Of a stretch of 64,000 nt of DNA, positions 34,522-45,964 are shown in pieces (position 1 is the stretch's first letter; each line of letters opens with the position of its first letter). Made by a program: the position numbers and the translations under genes. The notes under the pieces are model-generated. The model was not told where the DNA came from. It saw only the letters and a list, made by a program, of their open reading frames with translations, and did not search any database. Location: contig CAVTOG010000018.1 of assembly GCA_963736325.1 (NCBI GenBank), positions 54,104 to 118,103 on the forward strand. Reading direction: 5' to 3'. This DNA comes from Actinoallomurus sp963736325. GTDB taxonomy: Bacteria > Actinomycetota > Actinomycetes > Streptosporangiales > Streptosporangiaceae.

Positions 34522-35074
34522 CACGGTCCTCCTCGGCCCCGGCGACTCCCATCCTCCGGAACTCCGCGGCGAGTGTGTCGGCCATGTAGTGGGCGTTGAG
34601 GCCGGAGGGGTTGGGCAGGATCCAGAGCCGTGAGCCGCCCAGCGCGGCCTCCTGCGGCCCGATGCGGGCCTTCGGGCTGCCGAACGCCGTACGGTAGGCG
34701 GTCACGCCCAGCACGGCCACGAGACGCGGCGCGTGCGCACGCACGAAGGCCTCCAGGATCGCGCCGCCGCGCTCCAGCTCCTCGGCGCTCAGCTCGGCGG
34801 CCTGCGCGGTGGGGCGCGCGGCGAGGTTGGTGACCCCGAGGCCGTACGCGGGAAGCAGGTGCTGCTCGCCGGGGGCCAGCAGCCGGTCGGTGAGGCCCGA
34901 GCGGTGCAGGGCGGCCCAGAAGCGGTTACCGGGCCGCGCGAAGTGATGCCCGGTCGCGGCCGAGTAGAGGCCGGGGTTGATGCCGCAGAGCAGCACGCCC
35001 CCGCGGGGCGGCACGATGTCAGGGACCGTACGGCCGCGGGCGGCCTCCAGATCGGCGGGGGTCGGTCGGGTCAT
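34511..35074 (-). CDS. mug: G/U mismatch-specific uracil-DNA glycosylase
   Basis: 187-residue Mug/TDG-family glycosylase, removing uracil or ethenocytosine opposite guanine. GINPGLYSAATGHHFARPGN is the catalytic motif 1 with the active Asn, then RFWAALHRSGLT; NPSGLNAHY is motif 2, which inserts into the DNA. VTNLAARPTA and LVAVLGVTAYRTAFG are typical as well. Length is standard. Its 3' end overlaps idi by 11 bp. Confidence 0.94.
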   Translation of the reverse strand: MTRPTPADLEAARGRTVPDIVPPRGGVLLCGINPGLYSAATGHHFARPGNRFWAALHRSGLTDRLLAPGEQHLLPAYGLGVTNLAARPTAQAAELSAEELERGGAILEAFVRAHAPRLVAVLGVTAYRTAFGSPKARIGPQEAALGGSRLWILPNPSGLNAHYMADTLAAEFRRMGVAGAEEDRVTR

Positions 35075-35173
35075 ACGCGGAAGCTATCCGTCCGTCGAGC
35101 GTCCGGGCCATAGCAGGCTACTACGTCTCGTTACCCTGAGTTGCCGTTCCCCTACCCACGGCATGGCGTACGC

Positions 35174-35210
35174 GAGCGGGCCGCCTCCCGTGCTGGGAGG
35201 CGGCCCGCTC
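35174..35210. terminator. strong hairpin downstream of acnA
   Basis: A perfect 16-bp GC-rich stem (35174-35189 with 35195-35210) and a 5-base loop, 13 bp beyond the acnA stop. Likely acnA terminator, active on the minus strand. Confidence 0.8.
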
Positions 35211-35222
35211 GGACGGCTCGCC

Positions 35223-37979
<2,757 letters not shown>

Positions 37980-38121
37980 GTCCGCTCCTCCTCTACGCGC
38001 TCGACGAGCGCGGATCCCGCGTGCCAGGGCACGGGGCTCAGTCGGTTGACAAGTCCGAATTTTGCCGCAAGGGGGCTGGGGTGCGAGCACTGAGGCTTGC
38101 CTAACTTCCCCTAGGAAATTC

Positions 38122-38160
38122 TCTCGACATCAAGTTATCACGATTTATCTCGACATCAAG
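38122..38160. promoter_or_regulatory. two direct repeats, candidate TamR/MarR-type operators for acnA
   Basis: TCTCGACATCAAG occurs twice, at 38122-38134 and 38148-38160, 26 bp apart. Each contains an imperfect palindrome CTCGACATCAAG (8 of 12 symmetric). They lie 143-181 bp upstream of acnA. In Streptomyces coelicolor the MarR-family TamR is known to control an aconitase gene; that these are its sites is inference. Confidence 0.45.
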
Positions 38161-38176
38161 CTACCTACCTTGACGG

Positions 38177-38238
38177 TTGACAACGAACGCTTCCGATATA
38201 TCGTTAGCGTATCGCGAACGATCTGAGATCGATCTCAG
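38177..38238. promoter_or_regulatory. padR promoter with three palindromic sites
   Basis: A candidate -35 TTGACA (38177-38182) and -10 TATCGT (38199-38204) are 16 bp apart. Over or beside them lie CGATATATCG (38194-38203), ATCGTT-N11-AACGAT (38200-38222), and the perfect 16-bp palindrome CTGAGATCGATCTCAG (38223-38238). The last ends just before the padR ribosome site, which fits autoregulation by the PadR product. Confidence 0.6.
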
Positions 38239-38254
38239 AAGGGAGTACGGAACG

Positions 38255-38872
38255 ATGAATGCGACATTCGAGACACCGTGGCAGGGACGGGAACGCAGAG
38301 GCGGCCGGCGCGGAGGCCGGCGCGGAGGCGGGGGCCCCTGGGGGTTCCCCGGTGGCGGCCCGTTCGGCGGGTTCGGCGGATTCGGTGGGTTCGACGGGCC
38401 GCCGCCCTGGGCGGTCCGTCGGCTCAGGGCCCAGCGCGGCGACGTGCGCGCCGCGATCCTGGCGCTGCTCTCCGAGGAGCCGCGCAACGGATACCAGATC
38501 ATCCAGGAGCTCGCGGAGCGCAGCGAGGGCGAGTGGCGGCCGAGTCCGGGTGCCGTCTACCCGGCGCTGCAGCAGCTCGCCGACGAAGGCCTGATCGACG
38601 GCGACGAACAGGACGGCCGCAGGACGTTCCGTCTGTCCGACGCCGGCCGGGCGTACGTCGAGGAGCACGCCGAGGAGGTTCACGCCCCCTGGGAGGCCAT
38701 GACCACGGACGTGCGCGACGACGTGCGTGACCTGTTCACGACCTCCGCCCGCACCGGCGCGGCGGTCATGCAGATCGTCCAGACCGGGTCCGAGGGCCAG
38801 GTCGCCGAGGCGAAGGAGATCCTCACCGAGGCGCGCCGCAAGCTCTACCAGCTGCTCGCCGAAGACGAGTGA
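38255..38872 (+). CDS. PadR-family transcriptional regulator with glycine-rich linker
   Basis: 205 residues from ATG 38255 (GGGAG upstream). Residues about 12-55 are a Gly/Arg/Phe-rich tail (GRERRGGRRGGRR, then GFPGGGPFGGFGGFGG). The winged helix follows at about 60-140: RGDVRAAILALLSEEPRNGY, QIIQELAERSEGEWRPSPGA, VYPALQQLADEGLIDGDEQD and RRTFRLSDAGRAYVEEH. The C-terminal helices are for dimerisation. PadR proteins of this type repress their own operon in response to stress or drugs. The DUF1707 gene 37 bp downstream is probably in the same transcript. Confidence 0.92.
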   Translation: MNATFETPWQGRERRGGRRGGRRGGGGPWGFPGGGPFGGFGGFGGFDGPPPWAVRRLRAQRGDVRAAILALLSEEPRNGYQIIQELAERSEGEWRPSPGAVYPALQQLADEGLIDGDEQDGRRTFRLSDAGRAYVEEHAEEVHAPWEAMTTDVRDDVRDLFTTSARTGAAVMQIVQTGSEGQVAEAKEILTEARRKLYQLLAEDE

Positions 38873-38909
38873 CCTGACGAGCGGGTGACGAGGAGAGGGA
38901 GAAGGAGCG

Positions 38910-39551
38910 ATGAATCCCCAGGTGGGTTCCGAAGGGCTCCGCGTCGGCGACGCGGAACGCGACGAGGTGACGTCGGCCCTGCACGAGCACTTCGCGCAGG
39001 GCCGGCTCGACCGGGAGGAGCTCGACGAGCGCCTGTCCTCCTCGCTGTCCGCGAAGACCGCGGGCGACCTGCGCGAGGTGCTCCGCGACCTGCCCGGTCA
39101 CGAGGCACCGGGGTACGTTCCGGCCCGTCACCACCGGGGGCGATACGGCCCCGGCCTCGGGTGGCCGGGCGCGCACGGACGCCGCCTTGGCGCGTACGGG
39201 CCGCCCGGCGCCGTCGAGCGTGCGTCGTGGGGGCCGGCGGAGACGAGCTCCGGAGGGCGGGGCGCCGTCACGTACGGGCGCGGGTCGTGGAGCCCTGGCC
39301 CGTACGGATGGCGGCCCGGCTCGCACGGGCCGGCTCCCTGGGGACCAGGCGCCCTCGCGTACGGGCCGCGCCGGGGCCGGCCCGTCGGGCTCGTGCTGAT
39401 CCCGGTCGTCATCGCCGCGGCCGTGACCGGCGCGTGGGTGATCTTCCCGTTCTTCGCCCTCGTGTGGTTCGCGGGCGCGTTCCTGCGGATGAGGAGCGGC
39501 CGGCGGTGGCACCACGCGGCGCCGCGGCGCCGCCTGGGCGCCGCGCAGTAG
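38910..39551 (+). CDS. DUF1707 (SHOCT-like) membrane protein
   Basis: 213 residues. The N-terminal DUF1707 domain (about 8-62) reads GLRVGDAERDEVTSALHEHF, AQGRLDREELDERLSSSLSA and KTAGDLREVLRDLP; this helical hairpin is very common in actinobacterial envelope proteins. A long Gly/Pro/Tyr-rich linker with loose AYGP/PYG repeats follows (about 75-158), then a C-terminal helical hairpin in the membrane (about 163-195, GLVLIPVVIAAAVTGAWVIF) and a basic tail. Function unknown; co-transcribed with the PadR gene. Confidence 0.85.
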   Translation: MNPQVGSEGLRVGDAERDEVTSALHEHFAQGRLDREELDERLSSSLSAKTAGDLREVLRDLPGHEAPGYVPARHHRGRYGPGLGWPGAHGRRLGAYGPPGAVERASWGPAETSSGGRGAVTYGRGSWSPGPYGWRPGSHGPAPWGPGALAYGPRRGRPVGLVLIPVVIAAAVTGAWVIFPFFALVWFAGAFLRMRSGRRWHHAAPRRRLGAAQ

Positions 39552-39579
39552 GACAGAGGACTTCGAGACAGGCCCTAAG

Positions 39580-40806
39580 TCAGGCGGCGAGCCGCGTCAG
39601 CGCTCCGATGGGGTCTGCCAGCAGGGGCGCGAAGGCCAGCTCGGCGGCGCCGATGATCTGGGCGTCCGGGCCGAGCGCGGAGGCGGCGAGGCGTACCTGT
39701 TCGCGCGGTGCGACGAGGGAGCACTGCGCGGACATGTCCGCGACGATGTCGGCGGTGGCGGCGAACAGCTCGCCGAGCGGGCCGCCCAGCACGACGATGT
39801 CGGGGTTGAAGATGTTCACAAGAATGCCGACGCCGACGCCGAGCCAGCGGGCGACGTGCGCGGCGGCGTCCGCGGCCTCTGTGTCACCGGCGGCGGCCCT
39901 GGACAGCACGTCGCGGTAGGCCCGCATGCCGCTGCCGGCCTGCCGTCCCGCCGCGCTGAGCAGCGCGTCGACGCCGATCTCGGTCTCCAGGCAGCCGCGT
40001 GAGCCGCACCGGCAGGGCCGGCCGTCCGGGTTCACCCGTAGGTGGCCGATCTCGCCGGCGTACCCGCCTCGTCCGCGCAGCGGCTGCCCGCCGATGAGGA
40101 TGCCGCCGCCGATGCCGATCTCTCCGGAGACCACGACGACATGGTCGTGGCCGACGGCGACGCCGCGCCAGTGTTCGGCGAGCGCGCCGAGATCGGCGTC
40201 GTTGGCTATGAAGGCGGGCAGGTCGAGCCGCTCCCCCAGCCGCGCGCCGAGCGGCAGGTCGATCCACCCGAGATTGGGGGCGAACCGCAGCAGCCCGTCG
40301 TCGTGGCGGACCACACCGGGCACGGAGATCCCGACGCCCACGCAGCGGGAGCCCTCCGTGGCGTTCTCCCGCAGGCTCGCGCACGTGCGGGCGATCGCCT
40401 CGACGGTGATGTCCAGGTCGCTCCAGTCACGCCCGGACTCCACGTCGACGCGGTCGAGCAGCTCGCCGCCGACCCCGACGCGCGCCACCGCGAGGTGACG
40501 CACGCCGAGGTCGACGGCCAGGACGTAGGGACCGTCCGGGCAGGGCGCGACCTCCAGCGACGGGCGGCCGGCCCGTCCACGGGCGCTCGCCGAGCGCTCG
40601 AGGACGATCCCGGCCTCCGTCAGCTCGGCGACCAGGTCGCCGATCGTGCTGCGGTTGAGCCCCATCTCGGCCGTGAGCAGGGCACGGGAACGGTAACCGT
40701 GCCGGTGCACCTCCGTCAGGATCGTGCCGAGGTTGTGGCGGCGTACGTCGTCCTGTGTCGACCCGCGAATACGCCGGCGCGTCACCGGAAGGTCCTTCTT
40801 CGTCAA
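39580..40806 (-). CDS. ROK-family regulator of the xylose-type transporter
   Basis: 408-residue XylR/NagC-like ROK repressor. The N-terminal winged helix holds GYRSRALLTAEMGLNRSTIG and DLVAELTEAGIVLE. The sugar-kinase-like ROK domain follows: VDLGVRHLAVARVG, GVGISVPGVV, ANDADLGALAE, GEIGIGGGILIGG, then the zinc motif GEIGHLRV-CRCGSRGCLE. Its GTG/ATG start overlaps the permease gene by 4 bp, so it is the last gene of the operon xylF-xylG-xylH-rok and can control it through a site before xylF. Sugar identity (xylose or other pentose) is inferred from the transporter. Confidence 0.9.
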   Translation of the reverse strand: MTKKDLPVTRRRIRGSTQDDVRRHNLGTILTEVHRHGYRSRALLTAEMGLNRSTIGDLVAELTEAGIVLERSASARGRAGRPSLEVAPCPDGPYVLAVDLGVRHLAVARVGVGGELLDRVDVESGRDWSDLDITVEAIARTCASLRENATEGSRCVGVGISVPGVVRHDDGLLRFAPNLGWIDLPLGARLGERLDLPAFIANDADLGALAEHWRGVAVGHDHVVVVSGEIGIGGGILIGGQPLRGRGGYAGEIGHLRVNPDGRPCRCGSRGCLETEIGVDALLSAAGRQAGSGMRAYRDVLSRAAAGDTEAADAAAHVARWLGVGVGILVNIFNPDIVVLGGPLGELFAATADIVADMSAQCSLVAPREQVRLAASALGPDAQIIGAAELAFAPLLADPIGALTRLAA

Positions 40807-42119
40807 CGGCCGGCGGCGGAGCGCCGGCGGCGGGCCAGTGCGTCGATGCTGGCGGCGAGCAGCAGGAATCCACCGGTGATCAGGTAGTTCAGGTACGCCT
40901 TGGCGCCGAGGAGCCCGAGACCGTTGTCGATGATCGCGATGACGAGACCACCGAGGATCGCGTCACGTGCCTTGCCCTTGCCGCCGAAGAGGCTGGTGCC
41001 GCCGATGACGGCGGCGCCGACCGCGTACAGCAGGGTGTTGCCCGCGCCGGCGTCCGGCGTCACCGAGTTGAGGCGGGAGGCCGCCACGATGCCGCTGATC
41101 GCCGCGAGGACGGAGCAGATCATGAAGACGGACATCCGGATGCGGGTGACGCTGATTCCCGCGCGCCGCGCGGCCTCGGCGTTGCCGCCGACGGCGTACA
41201 CGTGGCGCCCGTAGCTCGTACGGCCCAGGACGAACGTGCAGATGATCAGCAGGACGGCGACGAGCGGCACGCCCCACGGCACACCGCCGAAGTACGGCGC
41301 CAGCGGCGTACGCGCGCGGTTGAGGTTCAGGACCCACGCGCCGCCGAGGAGCGCCACCGCGACCAGGCCGACCTGGACGACGACCATCGCGAGCGGCTTG
41401 CGGGACAGTCCCTTGGCGTTCTGCCGCTGCCAGCGGAACAGCTGGATGCCGGCGTAGATCACGGCGCAGACGACCGCGAGGGTCCAGCCCAGCCAGGCCG
41501 GCATGTACTTGTTGGCCAGCGCGTAGATGACCTTGTCGTGCACCGGGACGGTGCCGCCTTCGCCGATGAGCTTCAGCGCGATGCCCTGCAGGCCGAGGAA
41601 CAACGCGAGGGTCACGACGAACGACGGGATGCGCACGATGGCGACGAGCGCGCCGATCACCAGGCCGATGACCACTCCGGTGGCGGCGGCGGCGAGCACC
41701 GCGACGACCCAGCTCTGGCCGCTGTCGACGAGCAGTTTGGCCATGACCGCGGCGCACGCGCCGCTGGCGACGCCGGCCGACAGGTCGATCTCGCCGAGCA
41801 GCAGGACGAACACCAGGCCCATGGCCAGGATCGTCACCGGCAGCGTCTGTACCAGCAGGTTCGCGATGTTGAACTTGCTGAGGAAGGTCTCCGGCCGCAG
41901 TCCGTAGAACAGGATGATCAGGGCGACGAGCCCGAAGACGGCCGGCAGCGCGCCGAGGTCACCGGACCGCAGCTTGTTGCCGTAGTCATGCAGCGCCGTG
42001 CCCATCGTCTGGACACGGGTGTCGGCGGAGAAGTCGGAGTCCGCCACGGTCGACGTGCTCGCCTGGTCGGGGGGCGTGTCAGCGGCCGTCTCGGCCGGCT
42101 GCGGGGTTTCGGTGGACAT
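40803..42119 (-). CDS. xylH: xylose-type sugar ABC transporter permease
   Basis: 438-residue permease of the XylH/BPD_transp_2 family. ATG 42119 (MSTETPQPAE) is used; the open frame to 42173 overlaps the ATPase end. After a hydrophilic N-terminus of about 70 residues, some ten membrane helices follow: FNIANLLVQTLPVTILAMGL, VLLLGEIDLSAGVASGACA, RIPSFVVTLALFLGLQGIAL, and in the second half GRHVYAVGGNAEAARRAGIS, the cytoplasmic coupling loop. XylH proteins are longer than RbsC ones, as here. Lies 10 bp after xylG. Confidence 0.92.
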   Translation of the reverse strand: MSTETPQPAETAADTPPDQASTSTVADSDFSADTRVQTMGTALHDYGNKLRSGDLGALPAVFGLVALIILFYGLRPETFLSKFNIANLLVQTLPVTILAMGLVFVLLLGEIDLSAGVASGACAAVMAKLLVDSGQSWVVAVLAAAATGVVIGLVIGALVAIVRIPSFVVTLALFLGLQGIALKLIGEGGTVPVHDKVIYALANKYMPAWLGWTLAVVCAVIYAGIQLFRWQRQNAKGLSRKPLAMVVVQVGLVAVALLGGAWVLNLNRARTPLAPYFGGVPWGVPLVAVLLIICTFVLGRTSYGRHVYAVGGNAEAARRAGISVTRIRMSVFMICSVLAAISGIVAASRLNSVTPDAGAGNTLLYAVGAAVIGGTSLFGGKGKARDAILGGLVIAIIDNGLGLLGAKAYLNYLITGGFLLLAASIDALARRRRSAAGR

Positions 42120-42129
42120 CGGGGATCCC

Positions 42130-42915
42130 TCAGATGCTTTCGGCGGCGGTCGCGGGCGCGAGCCCGAGGTCACCGGAACGCCCGGTGGTGATGAGCTCGA
42201 CCACCTGGCCGGTGGTGACGTCGGAGCGCTTGACGTCGGCGGCGACTCGCCCGAGATAGAGGGCGGTGATGCGGTCCGCGACCTCGAATACGTCGATCAT
42301 GTTGTGCGAGATCAGGATGACGCCGTGGCCGGTCTCTGCGAGGCGGCGGACCAGGTCGAGGACCTGCCGGGTCTGCGCGACGCCGAGCGCGGCGGTGGGC
42401 TCGTCGAGGATGACGACCTTCGACTCCCACAGCACGGCCTTGGCGATGGCGACCGTCTGGCGCTGGCCGCCGGACAGGCTCGCGACCTGCTGGCGCACCG
42501 ACTTGACGGTGCGGACCGACAGCTTCGCGAGGGTCTCACGCGCGGCCTGCTCCATGGAGGCCTCGTCGAGAACGATGCCCTTCTTCCGCTCACGCCCGAG
42601 GAACATGTTCTGGGCGATGTCGAGGTTGTCGGCCAGCGCGAGGTCCTGGTAGACGATCTCGATGCCGAGGTCGCCCGCGTCTTTCGGGCTGCTGATCGAG
42701 ACCTCGCGGCCCTCGAAGAGGATGCGGCCGGAGTCCACGGGGTGGATGCCGGCGATGCACTTGATGAGGGTCGACTTGCCGGCCCCGTTGTCCCCGACCA
42801 TCGCGGTCACCTGACCGGGATAGACGGCGAGGTCGACGTCGTGGAGCACGTGAACGGCTCCGAAACTCTTGTTGATCCCCACCAGTTCGAGGGCGGGGGT
42901 TCCGTTCTCAGACAA
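42130..42915 (-). CDS. xylG: sugar ABC transporter ATP-binding protein, single domain
   Basis: 261 residues from TTG 42915 (MSENGTPALELVGI), with GGGAGC upstream; the frame to 42978 overlaps the xylF end and is unlikely. Walker A GDNGAGKST, Q-loop EIVYQDLALADN, signature SLSGGQRQTVAIA, Walker B VVILDEPTAALG, switch His in LISHNMIDVFEVADRI. Unlike E. coli XylG it has only one ATPase domain, as in the actinobacterial XylFGH-type transporters that work as homodimers. Operon with xylF and xylH. Confidence 0.92.
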   Translation of the reverse strand: MSENGTPALELVGINKSFGAVHVLHDVDLAVYPGQVTAMVGDNGAGKSTLIKCIAGIHPVDSGRILFEGREVSISSPKDAGDLGIEIVYQDLALADNLDIAQNMFLGRERKKGIVLDEASMEQAARETLAKLSVRTVKSVRQQVASLSGGQRQTVAIAKAVLWESKVVILDEPTAALGVAQTRQVLDLVRRLAETGHGVILISHNMIDVFEVADRITALYLGRVAADVKRSDVTTGQVVELITTGRSGDLGLAPATAAESI

Positions 42916-42974
42916 CGCTTGCTCCCTCGGAAGCGGAAACGGGGTGCCCGGTACGCCGGGCACCCCATCCACCG

Positions 42975-44066
42975 TCACTCGACTCCGGCCGCCTTGCAGA
43001 TGGCGGCGTAGGAACCCTTGCAGAGTTCGGCGAGCTTGATGCCGCCGTCCGTCACGACCTGCTTCACGTTGTCCTTGAAGATGCCGATCGGCTTGAGAAG
43101 GATCGACGGGACATCGCGCTTCCCGACCGGGTCGTTCGCGGTGCCGGTGGTCTGCGGCTTCTCACCCTTGGCGAGGGCGGTGACGACCTTGACCAGGCCG
43201 TCGGCCTCCTGCTTGTTGGGCTTGTAGACCGTCATGCACTGGCTGCCGTCGAGGACGTTCTGCAGACCCTGCGGGGTCGCGTCCTGGCCGGTCACGGGCA
43301 CCTTGCCGGCGTTGTTCTTCTTGAGGATGGACACCGCGGCGTTGCCGAGGCCGTCATTGGCGGCCAGGACACCGTCGATCTTGCCGTGCTGCTGGGTGTA
43401 CATCTGCTCGAAGATCGTGGCGGCCTTCTGGTTGTCCCAGTCCGGGACGGCCTGCTCGGCGACCTTCTTGTAGGTGGTCACCTTGTCGAGGACCTCGTGC
43501 GCGCCCTGGCTGAAGAGGGTCGCGTTGTTGTCCGTCGGGGAGCCGTTCAGGTAAACGATGTTGCCGGCCTTGTCGCCCATGCACTTCTGCAGGCCGGCGC
43601 CCTGGACACGGCCGACCTCGGTGCCGTCGAAGGACACGTAGTAGTCGGCGGATCCGCCGAGCGTGAGACGGTCGTAGTCGATCGTCTGGACGCCCTGCTG
43701 CTTGGCCTTGCTCTCGATCGCCGCACCGGAGTTCGAGTCGAGGTTGACGATCGCCAGGATGGTCACGCCGTTCGTGATCATCTGGTCGGCGATGGTCTGC
43801 ATCCGCTGCTTGTCGCCTTCGGCGTTCTGGATGTCGGCAGGGATGCCGGCCGCCTTGAACTCGGCGGTCAGGACCGGCCGGTCGAAGCTCTCCCAGCGCA
43901 CCGAGGACTTGGTGTCGGGGAGAATGATCCCGACCTTCCCCTTGATCTTTGCCGCGCCGGTGGACTTGTCGCTTGTCTTGTCGTCGCTGCCGCTGCCGCA
44001 GGCCGCGAGGCCCGTCGTCGCCATGGCGGCGATGGCCGCGATACACGCCGTGCGCTTCAATCTCAC
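42975..44066 (-). CDS. xylF: xylose-type sugar-binding lipoprotein
   Basis: 363-residue extracellular binding protein. GTG 44066 with AAGAAGG upstream gives a lipoprotein signal with lipobox TGLAAC (Cys at about residue 22). The periplasmic-binding type 1 fold of the XylF group is clear: GKVGIILPDTKSSVRWESFD, AEGDKQRMQTIADQMITNGV, AIESKAKQQGVQTIDYDRL, DGVLAANDGLGNAAVS, GQDATPQGLQNVLDGSQCMT. D-xylose or a related pentose is the likely ligand. First gene of the operon; a possible ROK operator lies 32 bp upstream. Confidence 0.92.
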   Translation of the reverse strand: MRLKRTACIAAIAAMATTGLAACGSGSDDKTSDKSTGAAKIKGKVGIILPDTKSSVRWESFDRPVLTAEFKAAGIPADIQNAEGDKQRMQTIADQMITNGVTILAIVNLDSNSGAAIESKAKQQGVQTIDYDRLTLGGSADYYVSFDGTEVGRVQGAGLQKCMGDKAGNIVYLNGSPTDNNATLFSQGAHEVLDKVTTYKKVAEQAVPDWDNQKAATIFEQMYTQQHGKIDGVLAANDGLGNAAVSILKKNNAGKVPVTGQDATPQGLQNVLDGSQCMTVYKPNKQEADGLVKVVTALAKGEKPQTTGTANDPVGKRDVPSILLKPIGIFKDNVKQVVTDGGIKLAELCKGSYAAICKAAGVE

Positions 44067-44097
44067 GTCGACACCTTCTTCAAGCTCCCCAGGGAAC

Positions 44098-44120
44098 AGT
44101 TTGTTTGGGCGCACAACGTA
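44098..44120. promoter_or_regulatory. candidate ROK operator upstream of xylF
   Basis: AGTTTGTT at the left and CACAACGT at the right form an imperfect dyad around GGG. ROK repressors of sugar operons often use AGTTTGTT/AACAAACT half-sites; only the left half fits well. Confidence 0.35.
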
Positions 44121-44236
44121 TTCCTCACGGGCGCGCTCGCCTAGGGGGTCACCGGCCAAGACATCCGACGGTTACGACATCGAAACCTGATCGTCACATA
44201 ATGGGATGCAGTCGGATAATCACACATATATGCCGA

Positions 44237-45802
44237 TCAAGCCTTGGCAGGCCGGAACGAGGTCGCGAACCCGTCGAACACGCCCTGGCTCTTCGACCAT
44301 TCGCTCTGCGGGACCGAGAAATAGAGGGCGTACGCGTGCTCGGCGCTCGCGAGGATGTTGCGGTTGAGGATGTGCGTACGGCCGTGCGAGCCGTTGTAGG
44401 TGAACTCCCAGTCCGCGGCCTTCTCCGCCTGGGGGTAGTCGATCTTCTCCAGCCGCACCCGGTGGTAGCCGGGGTAGCTGCCGGTGCGGCTCTTCTCCTG
44501 CGCCCGCCAGTCCTTCAGCGGGTCGGACTTGGGAGTGCCGGTCTGGTCGACGATCAGGAGCCGCGAGCTCTCGGGGTCCTCCACGTAGAGGTAGTGCCCG
44601 TGATGTGACGTCTTCCAGCCGTCCGGGACCCCGATCGAGAACTTCGTGCGGTCGTCATAGCGGTGGAACCCCTCCGGCAGGTCGCCGGACGGGGAGGCTG
44701 TCGGGAAGGCGGTCGGGCTCGGCGACGGGCTCTTGTGCGGCGTCGCGGACGGGCTCTTCGCCGCGCCGCGCGAGGGCGCCGCGGACGGGCGGGCGTCCGG
44801 GTGACCGCCGCCCGGCCAGCGGACGGCCAGGCCCAGCACGGCCAGCGCCACCAGCAGGCCCGCCACGGCCAGGACCGGACCCGGCCGCGGCCGGCCGGCG
44901 GTCACCGGCGTCGTCTCCTCCGACGCCGCCGTCTCGGCGGTCGCCGGCCCCTCGGACCGTACGCCCGGCTCCTCGCCGGCCGGTGCGGCCCCGCCCGCGA
45001 TCTCCAGCAGGGCGTCCTCGATCGCCTGCGGTCCGGGGCGTGCGTCCGGCTCTCGCTGGAGGAGGCTCCTGATCAGCGGCCACAGCGGACCGGCCCTCCG
45101 CGGCGGATCGGGATCCTCCGTCACGACCGCCGCGAGGATCGCGACCGTGTTCTCGCGGTCGAACGGCGGGTGTCCCTCGACGGCGGTGTAGAGCGTGGCG
45201 CCGAGCGACCACAGGTCGGACGCGGGGCCGAGCGCGCTGCTCCGCGCGCGTTCGGGCGCCATGTACGACGGCGAGCCGATGAGGACCCCGGCCGACGTCA
45301 CGGTCGAGCCGTCCTCGGCGGTGGCGATGCCGAAGTCGCCGAGCACGACCCGGCCGTCCTCGCCGATCAGGACGTTGCTCGGCTTGACGTCACGGTGCAG
45401 GATTCCGGCCTCGTGCGCCGCGCGGAGCGCCTCCAGGAGCTGGAGGCCGACCTCGGCGGTGCGCTCGGGGCTCAGTGGCCCGTCCGCGCGCACGATCTCG
45501 CCGAGCGACCGTGACCGTACGAACTCCATGACGATCCACGGCCGGCCGTCCTCTTCGACGATGTCGTAGACGCCGACGACGTTGTGGTGGCTGAGCCGCG
45601 CGGTGGTGCGCGCCTCCCGCACCGTACGGCGCCGCATCCGTTCCCGTTCCTCGCCGGTGAGCCCGGGTGGATAGGAGACCTCCTTCACCGCGACCTTCCG
45701 GCCGAGGAGCTCGTCGGTGGCGAGCCACACGACGCCCATGCCTCCGCGGCCGATGACCGAGCCGAGGCGGTAGCGATCCCTGAGCACGCGGGAGGTTTCC
45801 AC
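44237..45802 (-). CDS. Ser/Thr protein kinase with extracellular domain
   Basis: 521-residue Hanks-type kinase. Kinase domain (about 10-270): glycine loop GRGGMGVVW (residues 19-26), Lys40 in KVAVKEV, HRDVKPSNVL with His136, DFGIATAEDGS, SPSYMAPERA. One transmembrane helix at about 312-332 (PVLAVAGLLVALAVLGLAV) is followed by a Pro/Ser-rich linker and an outer domain of about 135 residues beginning FHRYDDRTKFSIGVPDGW. This outer domain, not PASTA, is shared by other actinobacterial kinases and may sense a ligand. Divergent from the cNMP-ABC gene. Confidence 0.92.
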   Translation of the reverse strand: METSRVLRDRYRLGSVIGRGGMGVVWLATDELLGRKVAVKEVSYPPGLTGEERERMRRRTVREARTTARLSHHNVVGVYDIVEEDGRPWIVMEFVRSRSLGEIVRADGPLSPERTAEVGLQLLEALRAAHEAGILHRDVKPSNVLIGEDGRVVLGDFGIATAEDGSTVTSAGVLIGSPSYMAPERARSSALGPASDLWSLGATLYTAVEGHPPFDRENTVAILAAVVTEDPDPPRRAGPLWPLIRSLLQREPDARPGPQAIEDALLEIAGGAAPAGEEPGVRSEGPATAETAASEETTPVTAGRPRPGPVLAVAGLLVALAVLGLAVRWPGGGHPDARPSAAPSRGAAKSPSATPHKSPSPSPTAFPTASPSGDLPEGFHRYDDRTKFSIGVPDGWKTSHHGHYLYVEDPESSRLLIVDQTGTPKSDPLKDWRAQEKSRTGSYPGYHRVRLEKIDYPQAEKAADWEFTYNGSHGRTHILNRNILASAEHAYALYFSVPQSEWSKSQGVFDGFATSFRPAKA

Positions 45803-45964
45803 GCCCTTACCGATAACCCGGGTGACGCGCGGCTAACTTCTCGCAGGTCACGTTTCTTCGGAGTTCTAAGTGGTTTACAGACGTTTTTGGTGATCTCTTC
45901 CGGATTGTCGCGTCGCTGTGTGAGAGTGACCGGAGGCACTCCGCACGTACCGCTGGAGGACACC

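Noticed and set aside
45803..45964. Riboswitch or small RNA in the AT-richer gap between the kinase and the ABC gene
   Set aside because: No convincing hairpins or known aptamer motifs could be drawn by eye.
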